Assembly (NCBI RefSeq): GCF_018141545.1
Contig: NZ_CP064356.1
Location: forward strand, 1,550,001 to 1,614,000
Length of the DNA: 64,000 bases
DNA from: Miltoncostaea oceani
GTDB lineage: Bacteria; Actinomycetota; Thermoleophilia; Miltoncostaeales; Miltoncostaeaceae
Direction of reading: 5' to 3'
Of the stretch, positions 28,699 through 37,435 are shown piece by piece. The notes below the pieces were generated by a model. The model did no database searches. It was not told the origin of the DNA and saw only the letters and a program-made list of their open reading frames with translations. The position numbers were made by a program, and so were the translations under genes. Every line of letters begins with the position of its first letter. Within the stretch, counting starts at the first letter, position 1.

Positions 28699-29103
28699 AT
28701 GACGACGACGACCGAGATCACGGACGCCGAGCTGGCGCTCGTCGCCCGCGTGGCCGGGCGCGAGGGGTGGGGCGACCTGTCCGCGCCGCCCGAGGACCAC
28801 GGTCCGCGCAGCCTCGCCGAGGGCCTCGCCGTGGCGCGCTTCGCCGCCGCGATCCCCGGCGCCCGCCCGGCACGCGTCCGGAGCCCGCGCGCCGCGCGCA
28901 TCCGCGCCCGGGTGGCGATCGCCGCCCTCACCGTCGGCGTGCTCGGGGCCTGCTGGGTCGTGAGCCCCACCCGCACCGCCATCGGCCTGTTCGGGGCCGG
29001 GCTCTTCAGCCTGGTCGCCCTCCGTCGCGCGAAGCGGCGCGCGGACGAGCCGGCGCGTCCGCGGCGGCGCACCCCGTTCTCAGGCGGTCTCGGAGCGCGG
29101 TAG
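28699..29103 (+). CDS. Small membrane protein with two helices
   Basis: Uncharacterised protein of 134 residues with a soluble first half and two membrane segments (about 75-91 and 95-112), then a basic tail. ATG 28699 has GAGGA 8 bases upstream; ATG 28681 is also possible. Its last 24 bases overlap the end of the convergent GAF-ANTAR gene. No family recognised. Confidence 0.65.
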   Translation: MTTTTEITDAELALVARVAGREGWGDLSAPPEDHGPRSLAEGLAVARFAAAIPGARPARVRSPRAARIRARVAIAALTVGVLGACWVVSPTRTAIGLFGAGLFSLVALRRAKRRADEPARPRRRTPFSGGLGAR

Positions 29104-29832
29104 GCGCGCGCCGACGACGTCGTCCCCCTCCAGGGTGCGGGCGGCGAGGTCGGCGACGGCGCAGCGCGCGTCCCGGGCGGCCCGCCGCAGCGCGGCGAAC
29201 GCCACCACGTCGGTGACCGCGTGGCGCTCCATCAGCATCCCGATCGCCCGCTCCACCACGACGCGGCGCTCGAGGGCGGTCTGGAGCTGGTCGACGACGA
29301 TGCCCCGCTGACGGGCGACGAGCGCGGTGCTGATCATGGACTCGAGGACCTCGTTGTGCGCCTCGACGGCGCCGATGTCGCTCGCGTCCCATTCGTAGGG
29401 GGCCGACCGGTACACGTTGAGCGAGCCGATCACCGTCCCCGCGACGCGCGTCGGCACCCCGAGCACCGCGGCGACGCCCTCCGGCGCGACGCGCGCGGCG
29501 AGCTCCGGCCAGCGGTCGTCGCGCGCCAGGTCGGCGGTCGTCACCACCGTCCCCGTGACGAAGCCCTCGACGCAGGGCCCGTCGCCGAGGTCCTCCTGCG
29601 CGGTCTCGAGCGCACGGGCCGCCGCGTCCGTCGCCCCGACGTAGCGCAGCGCCCCCTCGGCATCGACCAGCATCAGCCCGACACCGGTGACGGCGAACAG
29701 GCGACGGGCCGCGTCGATGACGCGCGCGAGGCTCGCCTCGATGGGCGGGACCTCCGACGCCGGGGACGACGAGATCGCCTGCAGGCTCGCCGCGAGCGCG
29801 CCCGGATCGATGTGCACCGGGTCCCCGGTCAC
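29080..29832 (-). CDS. GAF-ANTAR transcription antiterminator
   Basis: Cytoplasmic regulator of 250 residues. A GAF sensor domain (about 30-170; CVEGFVTGTVVTTADLARDD) is followed by an ANTAR RNA-binding helical domain (about 180-235; LQTALERRVVVERAIGMLME, then AFAALRRAARDARC). ANTAR proteins bind paired hairpins in nascent RNA and stop termination. GTG start overlaps the stop of the STAS gene (GTGA), so sensor and anti-sigma antagonist are one operon. Confidence 0.92.
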   Translation of the reverse strand: MTGDPVHIDPGALAASLQAISSSPASEVPPIEASLARVIDAARRLFAVTGVGLMLVDAEGALRYVGATDAAARALETAQEDLGDGPCVEGFVTGTVVTTADLARDDRWPELAARVAPEGVAAVLGVPTRVAGTVIGSLNVYRSAPYEWDASDIGAVEAHNEVLESMISTALVARQRGIVVDQLQTALERRVVVERAIGMLMERHAVTDVVAFAALRRAARDARCAVADLAARTLEGDDVVGARLPRSETA

Positions 29833-30194
29833 TCGTCCGGGTCGGCCACGTCGAGGCGCTCGCCCAGCCCGAGCAACTCGATCAGGCGTCGTGCCGGCCC
29901 GTCACCCTGCACCACCCGCATGCGCGCGCCGGCGGCCTGGGCGGCGGCCTGCGCGTCGATGAGGATGCGGACCCCCGTGCTCCCGAGGAACGTGACGTCG
30001 CGCAGGTCCACGGTGACGGCGTCGCCACCGCGCGCGACGGCGTCGGCGAGCGCCTCGCGGGCGAGCGGCGCCTCCTCGAGGTCCAGCTCCCCCCGGAACG
30101 CGACGATGGTCGCGCCCTCCCTCTCGGAGACGTCGATGCGCAGACCGACATCGCGCGCACCCTCGTCTCCCCGATGCTCTCCAACGGCGACCAA
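29829..30194 (-). CDS. STAS-domain anti-sigma factor antagonist
   Basis: SpoIIAA/RsbV-like protein of about 121 residues: GELDLEEAPLAREAL, then VTVDLRDVTFLGSTGVRIL with the phospho-acceptor Ser in LGSTG. It would bind an anti-sigma kinase, none of which is in the window. Start is uncertain: TTG 30194 has the best ribosome site (GAGGAG, 5 bases); GTG 30200 is an alternative. Coupled to the GAF-ANTAR gene. Confidence 0.85.
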   Translation of the reverse strand: MVAVGEHRGDEGARDVGLRIDVSEREGATIVAFRGELDLEEAPLAREALADAVARGGDAVTVDLRDVTFLGSTGVRILIDAQAAAQAAGARMRVVQGDGPARRLIELLGLGERLDVADPDE

Positions 30195-30325
30195 CGCCAC
30201 TCCTCGCGACGCGGTCCGCGGGGTCAGGGCGGACGTTTTCAGCGCCCGTACGGGCGCCGACAGGGTCGCAGGAAGGCCGGGCGCCCGCAAGGCCGGCGGG
30301 ACGTCGCCGGGGCCCCCCGACGCGC

Positions 30326-30331
30326 TACGCT
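30326..30331 (+). promoter_or_regulatory. -10 box of rhomboid gene
   Basis: TACGCT, 9 bases before the ATG; near-leaderless. Confidence 0.5.
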
Positions 30332-30340
30332 CACCCACGG

Positions 30341-31210
30341 ATGGCGACGACGCACGAGACCGAGACGCAGCGCTGCTACCGCCACCCCGACCGCGAGACG
30401 CTGCTCTCGTGCTCGAACTGCGAGCGCCCGATCTGCACGTCCTGCATGACCTCCGCGGCGGTCGGGATGCGGTGCCCGGAGTGCGCCCGCGGCGGCGCGT
30501 CGGCGGCGGGCACGGCGGTGCGTCGGGCGACCGCGCGCGGCGCGGCGGGGGACACCGCCCTCGCCACCTCCGCGATCGTCGCGTTCACCCTGCTGGTGTA
30601 CCTCGCGCAGGTCATCCAGACCGGTGACCTCTGGAACCCGGACAACGCGCGCCTCGTCGCCGACGGCGCCCTGTTCGGGCCGGCGGTCGCCGACGGGGAG
30701 TGGTGGCGGCTGCTGACGGCAGGCTTCCTGCACGCCAGCCCGATCCACGTGGGCTTCAACATGTACCTGCTCTGGTTCCTCGGCGGCGCCCTCGAGCGCT
30801 ATGCCGGGACCGGCCGGTTCCTCGTCGTCTACGTCACGTCGATCCTGTGGGGCTCGGTCGGCGCGCTCCTGCTCGATCCGAACGCCTACACCCTCGGCGC
30901 GTCGGGCGGCGTCTTCGGCCTGATGGCGGCCCTCTACCTGCTGGAGCGCCAGCGCGGCGTGGCGCTGCTCGGGTCGAGCGTCGGGATGCTGCTCGTCCTG
31001 AACCTCGTCATCACGTTCGTGCTGCCGGGGATCTCGATCGGCGGCCACATCGGCGGGATCGTCGGGGGCGCCGCCGCCGGGTTCGTGCTGTCGGGCTTCG
31101 GCCGGGGGCACCTCGCCTACGGCCGCCTGAGCCCGCAGATCTACGCCGCGATCACCCTCCTGATGGTCGGCGCCGTCGTCGCGGGCGTCGTGGTGGCGGG
31201 GGCGGGCTAG
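30341..31210 (+). CDS. Rhomboid intramembrane serine protease with B-box zinc finger
   Basis: Membrane protease of 289 residues. N-terminal B-box type zinc finger (CYRHP, CSNCERPICTSCM, CPEC; about 12-50), then six or more helices with rhomboid motifs: HASPIHVGFNMY, catalytic Ser188 in GASGGVFGL and His236 in GGHIGG. The cytoplasmic zinc finger is a common actinobacterial add-on. Stop TAG is the CTAG shared with the convergent aminopeptidase gene. Confidence 0.94.
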   Translation: MATTHETETQRCYRHPDRETLLSCSNCERPICTSCMTSAAVGMRCPECARGGASAAGTAVRRATARGAAGDTALATSAIVAFTLLVYLAQVIQTGDLWNPDNARLVADGALFGPAVADGEWWRLLTAGFLHASPIHVGFNMYLLWFLGGALERYAGTGRFLVVYVTSILWGSVGALLLDPNAYTLGASGGVFGLMAALYLLERQRGVALLGSSVGMLLVLNLVITFVLPGISIGGHIGGIVGGAAAGFVLSGFGRGHLAYGRLSPQIYAAITLLMVGAVVAGVVVAGAG

Positions 31211-32229
31211 CCGAGCTCGTCGACGCGCTCGATCAGCCCGGCCACGAGGCGCACCGACGCGTCGATGTCGTCGGGGTGGCAGGCCTCCACGCTGGAGTGC
31301 ACGTAGCGCGTCGGGATCGAGACGCAGCCCGCGACCGATCCCTCGCCCGCGAGCTGCAGGCTTCCGGTGTCGGTCCCGCCCTTGTTCGCCACGTGGAACT
31401 GGTGGGGGATGCCGGCCTCCTCCGCGATCCGGGTGAGCAGCTCCACCAGGGCGTGGGAGCCGATCGCGCTGGCGTCCATGACCCGGATCGCCGTGCCCTT
31501 CCCGAGGCGCGTGCTCGGACCGCTGGTCGGCGTGCCGGGGCCGTCGTTCGCCGGGCAGGTGTCGATCGCGAGGGCGATGTCCGGCCGGATCCGGGTGGCG
31601 GCGACCCGCGCGCCGCGCAGCCCGACCTCCTCCTGGACCGTGGCCGTCGCGACGACCTCGGCGGGCGAGCGGCCGGCGCGGCGCAGGGCCTCGATCATCA
31701 CGTAGACGCCGACGCGGTCGTCGAGGGCCTTGCCGGTCACGAGGTCGCCGAGGGCGCGCACCTCGCGGATGCGCGTCGCGCCGTCGCCGGGCCGCACCAG
31801 CTCCCGGACGCGCTCGCCCGGCAGGCCGAGGTCGATGGCGAGGTCCGTCACCTCGATGTTCTTCCCGCGGTCCTTCGCGTCGAGCAGGTGGACCGGCGTC
31901 ATGCCGACGACGCCCTCCAGGTCCTCGCGCCCGTGCACCCGCACCCGCTGTCCCACGAGCGTCCGCGCGTCCCAGCCGCCGACGGGGATGACGCGCAGGT
32001 AGCCGCGCTCCTCGACGTGGGTGACCATCAGCGAGATCTCGTCCATGTGGGCGGCGAGCATCAGGCGCGGCCCGTCGCCGTCGCGGATGCCGGAGAGGTT
32101 GCCGAGGGGGTCGGTCTCGACCCGGTCGCAGAGGGCCTCGAGCTCGGGCGCGACCACGGCGCGCACGCGCTCCTCGCGCCCCGACGGACCGGACGCCTCG
32201 GCGAGGGCGCGCAGCAGTGGGAGGTTCAT
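31207..32229 (-). CDS. M42 family glutamyl aminopeptidase / endoglucanase-like
   Basis: Cytosolic dinuclear metal aminopeptidase of 340 residues, forming tetrahedral shells in known members. Metal-site motifs: LAAHMDEIS, GKALDDRVG, TVQEEVGLRG, ALAIDTC and the late His in TRYVHSSVE. Start ATG 32229 with TAGGGT 8 bases upstream. Shares stop palindrome CTAG with the rhomboid gene. Confidence 0.93.
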   Translation of the reverse strand: MNLPLLRALAEASGPSGREERVRAVVAPELEALCDRVETDPLGNLSGIRDGDGPRLMLAAHMDEISLMVTHVEERGYLRVIPVGGWDARTLVGQRVRVHGREDLEGVVGMTPVHLLDAKDRGKNIEVTDLAIDLGLPGERVRELVRPGDGATRIREVRALGDLVTGKALDDRVGVYVMIEALRRAGRSPAEVVATATVQEEVGLRGARVAATRIRPDIALAIDTCPANDGPGTPTSGPSTRLGKGTAIRVMDASAIGSHALVELLTRIAEEAGIPHQFHVANKGGTDTGSLQLAGEGSVAGCVSIPTRYVHSSVEACHPDDIDASVRLVAGLIERVDELG

Positions 32230-32237
32230 GACCGCGA

Positions 32238-32243
32238 ACCCTA
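32238..32243 (-). promoter_or_regulatory. -10 box, leaderless M42 gene
   Basis: TAGGGT, 8 bases before the ATG. Confidence 0.5.
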
Positions 32244-32268
32244 GTCACCGTTCTGCCACCCTGCCGGG

Positions 32269-33918
32269 GTGCTCCACCTCGACTCCGTGTCGCTCGCCTT
32301 CGGCCCGCGCACCGTCCTCCGCGACGTCTCCCTGATCGTCCCCGACGACGCCCGCATCGGCGTGGTCGGGCCGAACGGCATCGGCAAGTCCACCCTGATG
32401 CGGGTGATGGCGGGGCTGCAGGCCCCCGACGAGGGCACCGTGCTGCGCGTCCCGCCGGCGCTGCGGGTCGGGCTGCTCGACCAGCGCGGCCGCCCGGCCG
32501 CCGACGAGACCGTCGCGCAGCACCTCGCCCGGCGCACCGGCGTGGCCGACGCGGAGGCGCGCCTCGACGCCCTGACGGCGGCGCTCGCGGACGACCCCGG
32601 CCGCGTCGACGAGTACTCCGAGGCCCTCGACGCCTTCCTCGCCCTCGGCGGCGACGACCTCGCGGCGCGCGCGGGGGCGGCGATGACGGAGGTCGGCCTG
32701 TCGCCGGACCGCCTCGGCCTGCCGATGGGCGCCCTCTCGGGAGGCCAGGCGGCGCGGGTGGGCCTCGCGGTGCTGGTCCTCGCCCGCGTCGACCTGCTGC
32801 TGCTCGACGAGCCGACGAACGACCTCGACTTCGGCGGCCTCGACATCCTCGAGCGGCTCGTCGACGCCCACCGCGGCGCCGTCGTCACCGTCTCCCACGA
32901 CCGGGCGTTCCTCGACCGGTGCGCCCGCCGGATCGTGGAGGTGGTGGAGCCGAGCCACGAGGTGCGCGAGTACGCCGGCGGGTGGACGGACTACGTCGCC
33001 CAGCGCGACCAGGCCCGCGCGCGCCAGTACGAGGCCCACGGCCGGTACGCGGGGGAGCGGGGTCGCCTCGAGGACCGCATGCGGCGCCAGCGCGCCTGGT
33101 CGGAGGAGGGCGTCAAGAAGGAGAAGAAGCGCCCGAAGGACCCCGACAAGATCGGCCGCGCGATGCGGGCGGAGCGCTCCGAGCAGCAGACGTCGAAGGT
33201 GCGGGCGACCGAGCGGGCGATGGAGCGGCTCGACGTGGTCGAGAAGCCGTGGGAGGGCTGGCGCCTGCAGCTGCGGCTGGCGTCGGGCCGCGGGGGCGGC
33301 GACGTCGTCGCGGTGCTGGAGGAGGCCGTCGTGCGACGGGGGTCGTTCCGCCTCGGGCCCGTCGACCTCGACGTCCGCCGCGGCGACCGGCTCGTGGTGA
33401 CCGGCCCGAACGGGGGCGGAAAGAGCACGCTGATCGGCGCCCTGCTGGGGCGCATCCCCCTCGACTCCGGCGCGGGGCGCACCGGGCCCTCGATCGTCGT
33501 CGGCGAGATCGAGCAGGAGCGCACGGCGTTGTCCGGCGCGCCGCGCCTGCTCGACGCGGTGATGGAGCGCGCCGGCCTGCGCGCCGAGGAGGCCCGCACG
33601 CTGCTCGCCAAGTTCTCGCTCGACGCGGACCGCGTGGAGCGGCCGGCCGACCAGCTGTCGCCGGGGGAGCGCACCCGCGCCCTGATGGCCGTCCTCGCGG
33701 CGCGCGAGGTGACCTGCCTCGTGCTCGACGAACCCACGAACCACCTCGACCTCGAGGCGATCGAGCAGCTCGAGGAGGCCCTCGGCGACTACGAGGGCAC
33801 CCTCATCCTGGTCACGCACGACCGGCGGATGCTGGAGCGGGTCGCGGTGACGCGGCGCATCGAGGTGCGCGACGGCGTGGTGACCGAGCGCGCCGCCCCG
33901 GTGGCCTCCGGGGCCTAG
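32269..33918 (+). CDS. ABC-F family ATPase, second copy
   Basis: Second twin-cassette ABC-F protein, 549 residues, clearly different from the one at 20.6 kb: VGPNGIGKST, LSGGQAAR, LLLDEPTNDLD; then GPNGGGKST, LSPGERTRA, LVLDEPTNHLD. The second signature has Pro instead of Gly. The inter-cassette linker (about 235-330) is long, basic and helical, with KKEKKRPKDPDK. It lacks the C-terminal coiled coil. Antibiotic-resistance ARE-type ABC-F proteins are possible, but the subtype is not clear. GTG start; stop shared in CTAG with the next convergent gene. Confidence 0.9.
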   Translation: MLHLDSVSLAFGPRTVLRDVSLIVPDDARIGVVGPNGIGKSTLMRVMAGLQAPDEGTVLRVPPALRVGLLDQRGRPAADETVAQHLARRTGVADAEARLDALTAALADDPGRVDEYSEALDAFLALGGDDLAARAGAAMTEVGLSPDRLGLPMGALSGGQAARVGLAVLVLARVDLLLLDEPTNDLDFGGLDILERLVDAHRGAVVTVSHDRAFLDRCARRIVEVVEPSHEVREYAGGWTDYVAQRDQARARQYEAHGRYAGERGRLEDRMRRQRAWSEEGVKKEKKRPKDPDKIGRAMRAERSEQQTSKVRATERAMERLDVVEKPWEGWRLQLRLASGRGGGDVVAVLEEAVVRRGSFRLGPVDLDVRRGDRLVVTGPNGGGKSTLIGALLGRIPLDSGAGRTGPSIVVGEIEQERTALSGAPRLLDAVMERAGLRAEEARTLLAKFSLDADRVERPADQLSPGERTRALMAVLAAREVTCLVLDEPTNHLDLEAIEQLEEALGDYEGTLILVTHDRRMLERVAVTRRIEVRDGVVTERAAPVASGA

Positions 33919-34613
33919 CCCCGGGCGCGGCGCAGGCCCGCCTCCCAGAGGGCGGCGGCGTCGCGGTCGGCGGCGCGCAGGGCGGCCTCGAGGGCCGCGA
34001 CGTCGGCGGCGATCGTGGCGAGGCTGTCGTCGAGCCCGCGCGCCGCGGCGTGGCGGGCGGCCGCCTCGGCGCGGATCAGGGCGTCGCGGAGGTCCTGGCG
34101 TGCGGCCTCGCGGGCGTGCAGGGCCCGGGCCGTCCCGTCGAGGCGCGGGTCGCGGGGCCCGCCGCCCGTCCCCGCCGGGGCGGCGTCGCCCAGGTCGCCG
34201 AGGGGCTCGCGGGCGACCGCCGCCGCCCACGCCCCCTCGGGACCCGCGACGCCGGCGCGGATGATCCCGAGCGCCCGCCACGTGCTCGCCCCGAAGCCGG
34301 GCAGCACCACCCGGCCGGGGCCGTCGGGCGCCAGCTCGCCGGCGAGCAGCAGCTCGTCGACGGCGGCGCGGGCCGCCTCGACGCGGGCGCGCCGCGCGGC
34401 CCGCGGCCCCGGCTCCGGGCCGGGGCCGTCGAAGGGGCCCTCGGCGCCGGCGGCGGCGACGGCGGCGTCGAGCGCACCGCGGGCGGCCGGGTCGCCCTCG
34501 ACGACCGCGGCGAGCCGGTCGGCGTCGAGCGCCCACGGGGGACCGCCCGCCGCGGCCCGGCGGCCGACCTCCACGCGGGCGGCCCGCAGCACACGCGCCG
34601 CGAGCGGCGTCAC
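33915..34613 (-). CDS. Uncharacterised Ala-rich helical protein
   Basis: Protein of 232 residues, almost wholly Ala/Arg/Glu-rich helix with no recognised domain; the second half is likely coiled coil. GTG start overlaps the stop of the quinone oxidoreductase gene (GTGA), making it the last gene of a four-gene operon. Ends on a CTAG shared with ABC-F. Real gene supported by coupling and frame length, function unknown. Confidence 0.65.
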   Translation of the reverse strand: MTPLAARVLRAARVEVGRRAAAGGPPWALDADRLAAVVEGDPAARGALDAAVAAAGAEGPFDGPGPEPGPRAARRARVEAARAAVDELLLAGELAPDGPGRVVLPGFGASTWRALGIIRAGVAGPEGAWAAAVAREPLGDLGDAAPAGTGGGPRDPRLDGTARALHAREAARQDLRDALIRAEAAARHAAARGLDDSLATIAADVAALEAALRAADRDAAALWEAGLRRARG

Positions 34614-35611
34614 CCGATGGTGAGGACCAGCTTGCCGAAGTGCTCCCCGGCCTCCTCGCGGGCGTGCGCGTCGCCGGCCTCGGCCAGGGGCCGGACGGAG
34701 TCGATCACCGGCGCCCACCCACCGGTCCGCACCGCGGCGAGGAGCCCGGCGAAGTCGCGGGGGCTCCCCATCGTCGTGCCGAGCAGGGAGACCTGGCCCA
34801 TCGTGACGGGCCGGACCATCAGCTCGACCTTGCCGCCGCCGGTGCCGCCGAAGACCACGACGCGTCCGCCGGGCCGGACGCTGCCGATGCTGTCGGCCCA
34901 CGTCGAGCCGACGGAGTCGACCACGACGTCCACGCCGCCACCGGAGGCCTCCTTCACCTCCGACACCCAGTCCCCGCCGGTGTAGTCGAATCCCGCCGCC
35001 GCGCCCATCTCGCGGGCGCGCGCCAGCTTCTCGCCGGAGGACGACGTCACGATCACGCGGCACCCGGCCTGGAGGGCGAGGTGCAGCGCGATGGTCGCCA
35101 CGCCGCCGCCGATCCCGATGATCAGGACCGTCTCGCCGGGCCGGACCTGCGCCCGGCTGACGAGCGCGCGGTAGGCGGTGAGCCCGGCGAGCGGCAGGGC
35201 GGCCGACTCCTCCCACGAGAGGCGGGAGGGCCGCGGCAGCACGTTCTCGGCCGGCACCTTCACCATCTCCGCGTAGGTGCCGTCGTCGGGGCCGCCGAGG
35301 ATCCGGAAGCCCGGCGCGGGGGCGGCCTCGCCGCCGCCCCATCCGAGCGAGGGGAGCACCACGACCTCGTCGCCCTCGGCGATCCCGGTGACGCCCGCGC
35401 CGACGGCGTGGACGACCCCGGCGCCGTCGGAGCCGGGGATCACCGGCAGGGGGCTCGGTGCGATCCCCTTGCGCAGGAAGACGTCGCGCCGGTTCAGGGC
35501 GGCGGCGCGGAGGGCGACGACGACCTCGCCGGGCCCGGCCACGGGGTCGGGTGCGGACCCGACCCGGAGCACCTCGGGGCCACCGGTCTCGGTCAGGACG
35601 ATCGCGTTCAC
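34610..35611 (-). CDS. Zinc-free MDR alcohol dehydrogenase / quinone oxidoreductase
   Basis: NAD(P)H-dependent oxidoreductase of 333 residues. GroES-like N-domain (ALNRRDVFLRKG, PVIPGSDGAGVV) and Rossmann domain (VLIIGIGGGVATIALHLALQ). The catalytic zinc cysteine is replaced and the structural Cys lobe is absent, as in QOR-like enzymes. I chose the second of two tandem GTG codons (35611), 6 bases after GGAGG, giving MNAIVLTETGGPEVL as in relatives. Confidence 0.9.
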   Translation of the reverse strand: MNAIVLTETGGPEVLRVGSAPDPVAGPGEVVVALRAAALNRRDVFLRKGIAPSPLPVIPGSDGAGVVHAVGAGVTGIAEGDEVVVLPSLGWGGGEAAPAPGFRILGGPDDGTYAEMVKVPAENVLPRPSRLSWEESAALPLAGLTAYRALVSRAQVRPGETVLIIGIGGGVATIALHLALQAGCRVIVTSSSGEKLARAREMGAAAGFDYTGGDWVSEVKEASGGGVDVVVDSVGSTWADSIGSVRPGGRVVVFGGTGGGKVELMVRPVTMGQVSLLGTTMGSPRDFAGLLAAVRTGGWAPVIDSVRPLAEAGDAHAREEAGEHFGKLVLTIG

Positions 35612-35642
35612 CACGTACCTCCGGGGATGTGGGCGGGCGCCG

Positions 35643-36035
35643 TCAGCCTACGGCCGGGGGCGGCGCGTCGCCCACCGTGATCGGGGGCGCCGCGACGTCC
35701 GGCCGCGGGTCGCCGGCGTCCCACGCGGCGAACGCCCGGACGAGGTCGTCGGTGGCGTCCCGCCACGCCGAGATGTCGACGCCCATGTACCCGGGCGGGG
35801 CGTCCCGCAGGTTCGCCAGCGCCCGCCCGAGCAGCACGCGGGCGCCGTGGGGGTTGCCGCGCCGGTGGTGCTCGAACGCGACCGACCACTGGATGAGCCC
35901 CTGCAGGAACCGCATCGGCAGCGCGTCGGAGCGGCGCCACACCGCCTCGAGCGTCTCGTGGGCGTCGAAGAAGCGGCCCGCGGCGTAGAGCTCGGCGAAC
36001 CCGGTGAGCGCGCGGTGCCGCGCCCCGTCGTCCAC
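35643..36035 (-). CDS. DUF309 family protein
   Basis: Helical protein of 130 residues with the DUF309 signature ELYAAGRFFDAHETLEAVWR followed by FLQGLIQWSVAFEHHRRGN. The conserved His-Glu residues suggest a metal or active site, but function is unknown. GTG start lies 10 bases after the stop of the secreted-protein gene. Confidence 0.85.
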   Translation of the reverse strand: MDDGARHRALTGFAELYAAGRFFDAHETLEAVWRRSDALPMRFLQGLIQWSVAFEHHRRGNPHGARVLLGRALANLRDAPPGYMGVDISAWRDATDDLVRAFAAWDAGDPRPDVAAPPITVGDAPPPAVG

Positions 36036-36045
36036 CGCCGGGCGG

Positions 36046-37170
36046 TCAGGCCGCGGGCGGCCGCGTCGCCTCGAGCAGGCCGAACGGGTCGATGCGCTCG
36101 CCGCCGCGCTCCCAGGCGACCCGCACCGCGCCCGCCCCCGTGCCGAGGTGGGCCCCCGGCGCGACGGCCGCGCCCTCCGCGACGCCCGGCTCGTAGGCCG
36201 CGAGCGGCCCGTAGCCGAGGCGGTCCCCGCCGGCCGTCTCGATCCAGAAGGCGATCCCGGCCTCGCGCTCGGCGGGGTCGGCGCCGCGCAGGACGCCGGC
36301 GGCCATCGCGACAACGGCGTCGCCGGGCGCGCTGGTGATGACGACGGCGCACTGGTGGCGCCCGCCGTCGCACGTGTCGGGGCCGGCGTCGGCGAACCCG
36401 TCGCGGTAGGCGGCGGGGGCGCCCGGGGCGAGGGCCAGGGGGAAGACGAAGCCGTCGATGACGGCGGGGGCGCCCGTCGCCGGGTCGCCGCCCTCGGCGG
36501 GACCGGGGCCGGCGGCGCGCGGCGGCGCACCGCCCCATGCCGTCACGACCGGCGGGCCGGCGGGGGCGGCGGCGCCCGCGGGGGGCGCGAGGGCCGGCCC
36601 ACCGGCGCATGCGGGCACGGCGTCCTGGCTCGCCGTCAGCACGGGGCGCGCCGGGTCGCCGCCGAGGGCGGCGTAGTAGGTGCCGACGCCGGTGGTCCAG
36701 TGGGCGTTGAGGCCGCCCGGGTCGTTCGCGGCGCCGAGCGGGGCCCACTTCGCGCCGATGGCGTCCAGGGTCGTCCGGCCCTCGGCGAGGTAGTAGGCGC
36801 CGAGGGTGGAGGCGGCCCGCCGGATCGCGGCCTCCTCCGAGGCGAACGCGATGCCGGGGCCCAGCCCGAAGGCGTTGCGGATCGCCTGCGACGGCACGTA
36901 GGTCTCGAGCATCGTCTCGTGCGCGGCGATGGCGACCAGCGCGCGCGGGTCGAGGCCCTCCGCGGACGCCGCCGCGACGAACGTCGCGCCCTCGCCGGCG
37001 AGGGGGCTCGCGGCCCGCTCCAGCATGGCGTCGATGCCGGCGGCGTCGCCCGGGGCGAGGCAGGTCATGTGCGCGACGACGCCCGCGGTCTGCGCGCCCG
37101 CGGGGACGGCGGCGGCTCCCACGAGGGCGGCGGATCCCGCCAGGGCCGCGAGGACGGTGCGAGCGCGCAT
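36046..37170 (-). CDS. Secreted protein with lysozyme-like and degenerate M23-like domains
   Basis: Exported protein of 374 residues with a signal peptide (about 1-27, ends PAGAQTAG). Residues about 55-180 resemble a glucosaminidase/lysozyme-like domain (LVAIAAHETMLE, RNAFGLGPGI, ALGAYYLAEGR); a Pro/Ala-rich linker follows. The C-terminal about 140 residues look like a peptidase M23 beta fold, but the HxH zinc ligands are not visible. Likely cell-wall directed. TACACT lies 8 bases before ATG. First of four genes. Confidence 0.7.
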   Translation of the reverse strand: MRARTVLAALAGSAALVGAAAVPAGAQTAGVVAHMTCLAPGDAAGIDAMLERAASPLAGEGATFVAAASAEGLDPRALVAIAAHETMLETYVPSQAIRNAFGLGPGIAFASEEAAIRRAASTLGAYYLAEGRTTLDAIGAKWAPLGAANDPGGLNAHWTTGVGTYYAALGGDPARPVLTASQDAVPACAGGPALAPPAGAAAPAGPPVVTAWGGAPPRAAGPGPAEGGDPATGAPAVIDGFVFPLALAPGAPAAYRDGFADAGPDTCDGGRHQCAVVITSAPGDAVVAMAAGVLRGADPAEREAGIAFWIETAGGDRLGYGPLAAYEPGVAEGAAVAPGAHLGTGAGAVRVAWERGGERIDPFGLLEATRPPAA

Positions 37171-37178
37171 CGGCCGGG

Positions 37179-37184
37179 AGTGTA
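37179..37184 (-). promoter_or_regulatory. -10 box, leaderless secreted-protein operon
   Basis: TACACT, 8 bases before the ATG. Confidence 0.55.
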
Positions 37185-37229
37185 GGGCAGGTGCGCGCCG
37201 TCACCCCGCGACGGTGGTCGCGCCGCCGC

Positions 37230-37235
37230 TACCCT
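37230..37235 (+). promoter_or_regulatory. -10 box, leaderless 61-residue membrane protein
   Basis: TACCCT, 7 bases before the ATG. Confidence 0.5.
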
Positions 37236-37242
37236 CCCGGGC

Positions 37243-37428
37243 ATGGCGGTGGACCACGACGCGCGGCGGCGCCGGATCGGCTGGGCCCTGGTGGTGCTCG
37301 CCCTGCTGCTCTTCGTGGTGCAGATGACGGCGCTGGCCCTCGGCTCGCTCGAGGTCGCCGGCCTCATCTTCCTCGTCTACGTCGCCGGGTGGTTCGCCCT
37401 GCGCTCGTACCAGCGCCGCCACACCTGA
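37243..37428 (+). CDS. Small two-helix membrane protein, 61 residues
   Basis: Two membrane segments (about 13-33 and 36-53) with a positively charged N-terminus and tail. ATG with leaderless promoter. No family recognised. Ends 7 bases from the convergent O-methyltransferase stop. Confidence 0.65.
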   Translation: MAVDHDARRRRIGWALVVLALLLFVVQMTALALGSLEVAGLIFLVYVAGWFALRSYQRRHT

Positions 37429-37435
37429 GGGGCCG

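Noticed and set aside
22585-29103. Open frame of more than 6 kb on the + strand across gltB
   Set aside because: It is antisense to gltB and the FHA gene; long open antisense frames are expected at this GC content. Only its last 134 codons, past gltB, are kept as a gene.
31207-33918. ABC-F genes as a recent duplication
   Set aside because: The two differ in linker, signature and C-terminus, so they are distinct subfamilies rather than recent copies.
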